Source: Bacteroidota bacterium (GTDB taxonomy: Bacteria > Bacteroidota > Bacteroidia > Bacteroidales > VadinHA17). Taken from it: a DNA stretch of 14,017 bases. Numbering within the stretch: position 1 is the first letter of the stretch; each line of letters opens with the position of its first letter. Under the pieces are notes generated by a model. The model was not told where the DNA came from. It was given only the letters and a program-made list of their open reading frames with translations, and searched no databases. The position numbers and the translations under genes are program-made. This document shows, in pieces, positions 12,646-14,017 of the stretch. The stretch is taken from positions 1 through 14,017 of the forward strand of contig DUOU01000065.1 in assembly GCA_012838685.1 (NCBI GenBank), given 5' to 3'.

Positions 12646-14017
12646 ATGAAAATAACAATCGCGCAACTCAACTACCACATCGGTAATTTCGAAAAAAACA
12701 GTGAATCGATCATCAACGCCATAGGCAAGGCTAAAGCCGAGGGATCGGATCTCATCGTCTTTTCCGAGTTGTGCGTGTCGGGTTACCCGCCCATGGATCT
12801 GTTGGAGAGAACCGACTTTATAGAAAAATGCGGCTTGGCGGTCAAAAAAATAGCCGCCGCCTGTGAAGGTATCGCCGCTATAATCGGCTCCCCCGCGACA
12901 AACAGTCGCAACGAGGGGAAAAAACTCTTTAACCGGGCCTTTGTAGTCTCCGAAGGCAAAATATTGTTCACGGCCGATAAGGCCCTGGTGCCCACCTATG
13001 ATATATTCGACGAATACAGGTATTTCGAGCCTGGCAAGAGTTTCGGCAACTTCGAGTTCAAGGGTAAACGTATCGCTCTGACAATCTGCGAGGATCTATG
13101 GGACGAACAGCAGTCCGACAACAACTTCGAGAAAAGTAGGCGCTACCTTATCTCGCCAATGGACGAGCTCGCGAAGCATAAACCCGACCTGATCATCAAC
13201 ATCTCGGCATTGCCATTCTCCTACAACAAGATAGAGAGCAAAACCGACGTTTTCAGGAACAAAGCGAAAAAACACCATATACCGATCGTTATGGTAAACC
13301 AGACCGGCGCCAATACCGAACTGATATTTGACGGAGCATCGATGGTTATCGATCCAAACGGCGAAATAGTGGAACGGCTACCATTCTTCGAAGAGTCGGT
13401 AAAAAGTTTTGAGCTGGACGAGATAGCCGATATTTCAGTGAAACGCCAACCACTTGTATACGATTCTATACCACTGATCAATAAAGCCTTGGTGATGGGA
13501 ATAAGGGACTATTTCGGAAAGACATCCATACGCACCGCGGTATTGGGACTTTCCGGCGGCATCGACTCGGCGTTGGTTCTGGCACTTGCCGCTGAAGCGC
13601 TGGGACCGGAAAATGTCAGGGCGGTGTTGATGCCATCGAGATACTCATCAAACCACTCAGTGACCGACTCCGTGAAATTGGCCGAAAAACTGGGAACACC
13701 CTACGATATTATCAGCATAGAAGAGACTTTCGGCGCTTACAAAAGAATCTTGGCCACCACTTTTGCCGGAAAAAAGGCCGATATCACCGAGGAGAACCTT
13801 CAGGCCCGCACCAGGACGGTGATACTTATGGCCATCTCCAACAAGTTCGGCAATATGCTGCTGAACACCTCCAACAAAAGCGAAGCGGCGGTCGGATACA
13901 GTACTATGTACGGCGACATGGCCGGAGGACTATCGGTATTGGGCGATGTTTACAAGACAGATGTTTACAAGTTGGCCAGATATGTCAACCGCGAAAAAGA
14001 GATCATACCCACCAATA
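12646..14017 (+). CDS. nadE: Glutamine-dependent NAD+ synthetase, 5' part
   Basis: Makes NAD+ from deamido-NAD+, ATP and glutamine, the last step of NAD synthesis. The visible 457 codons begin MKITIAQLNYHIGNF. Residues 1-260 form the nitrilase-type glutaminase domain, with catalytic Glu41 (FSELC), Lys112 (DKALVPTYD) and Cys148 (TICEDLW). Residues about 280-457 form the synthetase domain with the ATP PP-loop SGGIDS (303-308) and the NTSNKSEAAVGYSTMYGD region that contacts deamido-NAD and ATP. Both active sites are intact, so ammonia can be made from glutamine and channelled. The gene has no stop before the window edge; family lengths of about 540-560 residues suggest some 85-100 residues are missing. 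The ATG at 12646 starts 23 bp after the outer-membrane protein gene. Confidence 0.95.
   Translation, partial: MKITIAQLNYHIGNFEKNSESIINAIGKAKAEGSDLIVFSELCVSGYPPMDLLERTDFIEKCGLAVKKIAAACEGIAAIIGSPATNSRNEGKKLFNRAFVVSEGKILFTADKALVPTYDIFDEYRYFEPGKSFGNFEFKGKRIALTICEDLWDEQQSDNNFEKSRRYLISPMDELAKHKPDLIINISALPFSYNKIESKTDVFRNKAKKHHIPIVMVNQTGANTELIFDGASMVIDPNGEIVERLPFFEESVKSFELDEIADISVKRQPLVYDSIPLINKALVMGIRDYFGKTSIRTAVLGLSGGIDSALVLALAAEALGPENVRAVLMPSRYSSNHSVTDSVKLAEKLGTPYDIISIEETFGAYKRILATTFAGKKADITEENLQARTRTVILMAISNKFGNMLLNTSNKSEAAVGYSTMYGDMAGGLSVLGDVYKTDVYKLARYVNREKEIIPTN

Overview
The window looks like a piece of a Bacteroidales (Bacteroidota) chromosome from an anaerobe. Several signals agree. Promoter -7 boxes fit the Bacteroidetes TAnnTTTG pattern (for example 5332-5339 and 11873-11880). 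Most genes have A-rich leaders instead of Shine-Dalgarno sites. The proteins are typical of the phylum: a 6-bladed beta-propeller lipoprotein, a GldB-type lipoprotein and a small beta-barrel outer-membrane protein. The [FeFe]-hydrogenase maturase HydF implies a fermentative, hydrogen-metabolising lifestyle. No tRNA, rRNA, CRISPR array, insertion sequence or phage gene was seen.

Layout. 1-2595 (+): the 3' end of lspA (signal peptidase II), a secreted alpha/beta-hydrolase and an exported PQQ-type beta-propeller protein. 2596-2924: a 329-bp non-coding stretch ending in three 16-bp tandem repeats. 2925-3761 (+): thioredoxin and a cysteine-containing MarR-type regulator. 3762-3938: an intergenic region with a strong hairpin. 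3939-5255 (+): a 6-bladed beta-propeller lipoprotein. 5403-7850 (+): an 815-residue fusion of CoA-disulfide-reductase, rhodanese, TusA and DsrE-like domains, with a well-formed promoter. 7851-8055: an intergenic region with a 53-bp near-perfect palindrome. 8056-10742 (+): an aspartase/fumarase-family lyase whose stop overlaps the GTG start of hydF. 10745-11755 (-): a GldB-like lipoprotein, convergent with hydF. 11906-14017 (+): a beta-barrel outer-membrane protein, then the 5' part of glutamine-dependent NAD+ synthetase (nadE), which runs off the window.

How the genes may work together. Two themes stand out. The first is thiol and sulfur redox chemistry: thioredoxin, a MarR protein with three cysteines, and the sulfur-transfer fusion. 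The second is hydrogenase cofactor assembly: a lyase translationally coupled to HydF. HydE and HydG, the radical-SAM partners of HydF, are not here and must be elsewhere if the system works. GldB and NadE are neighbours in some Bacteroidetes genomes; here an outer-membrane protein lies between them.

I did not find a clearly undescribed multi-gene system. The best leads are the lyase-HydF coupling, the Gln in place of a conserved HydF cluster-ligand His, the palindrome with an embedded promoter box, and the tandem repeats before thioredoxin.
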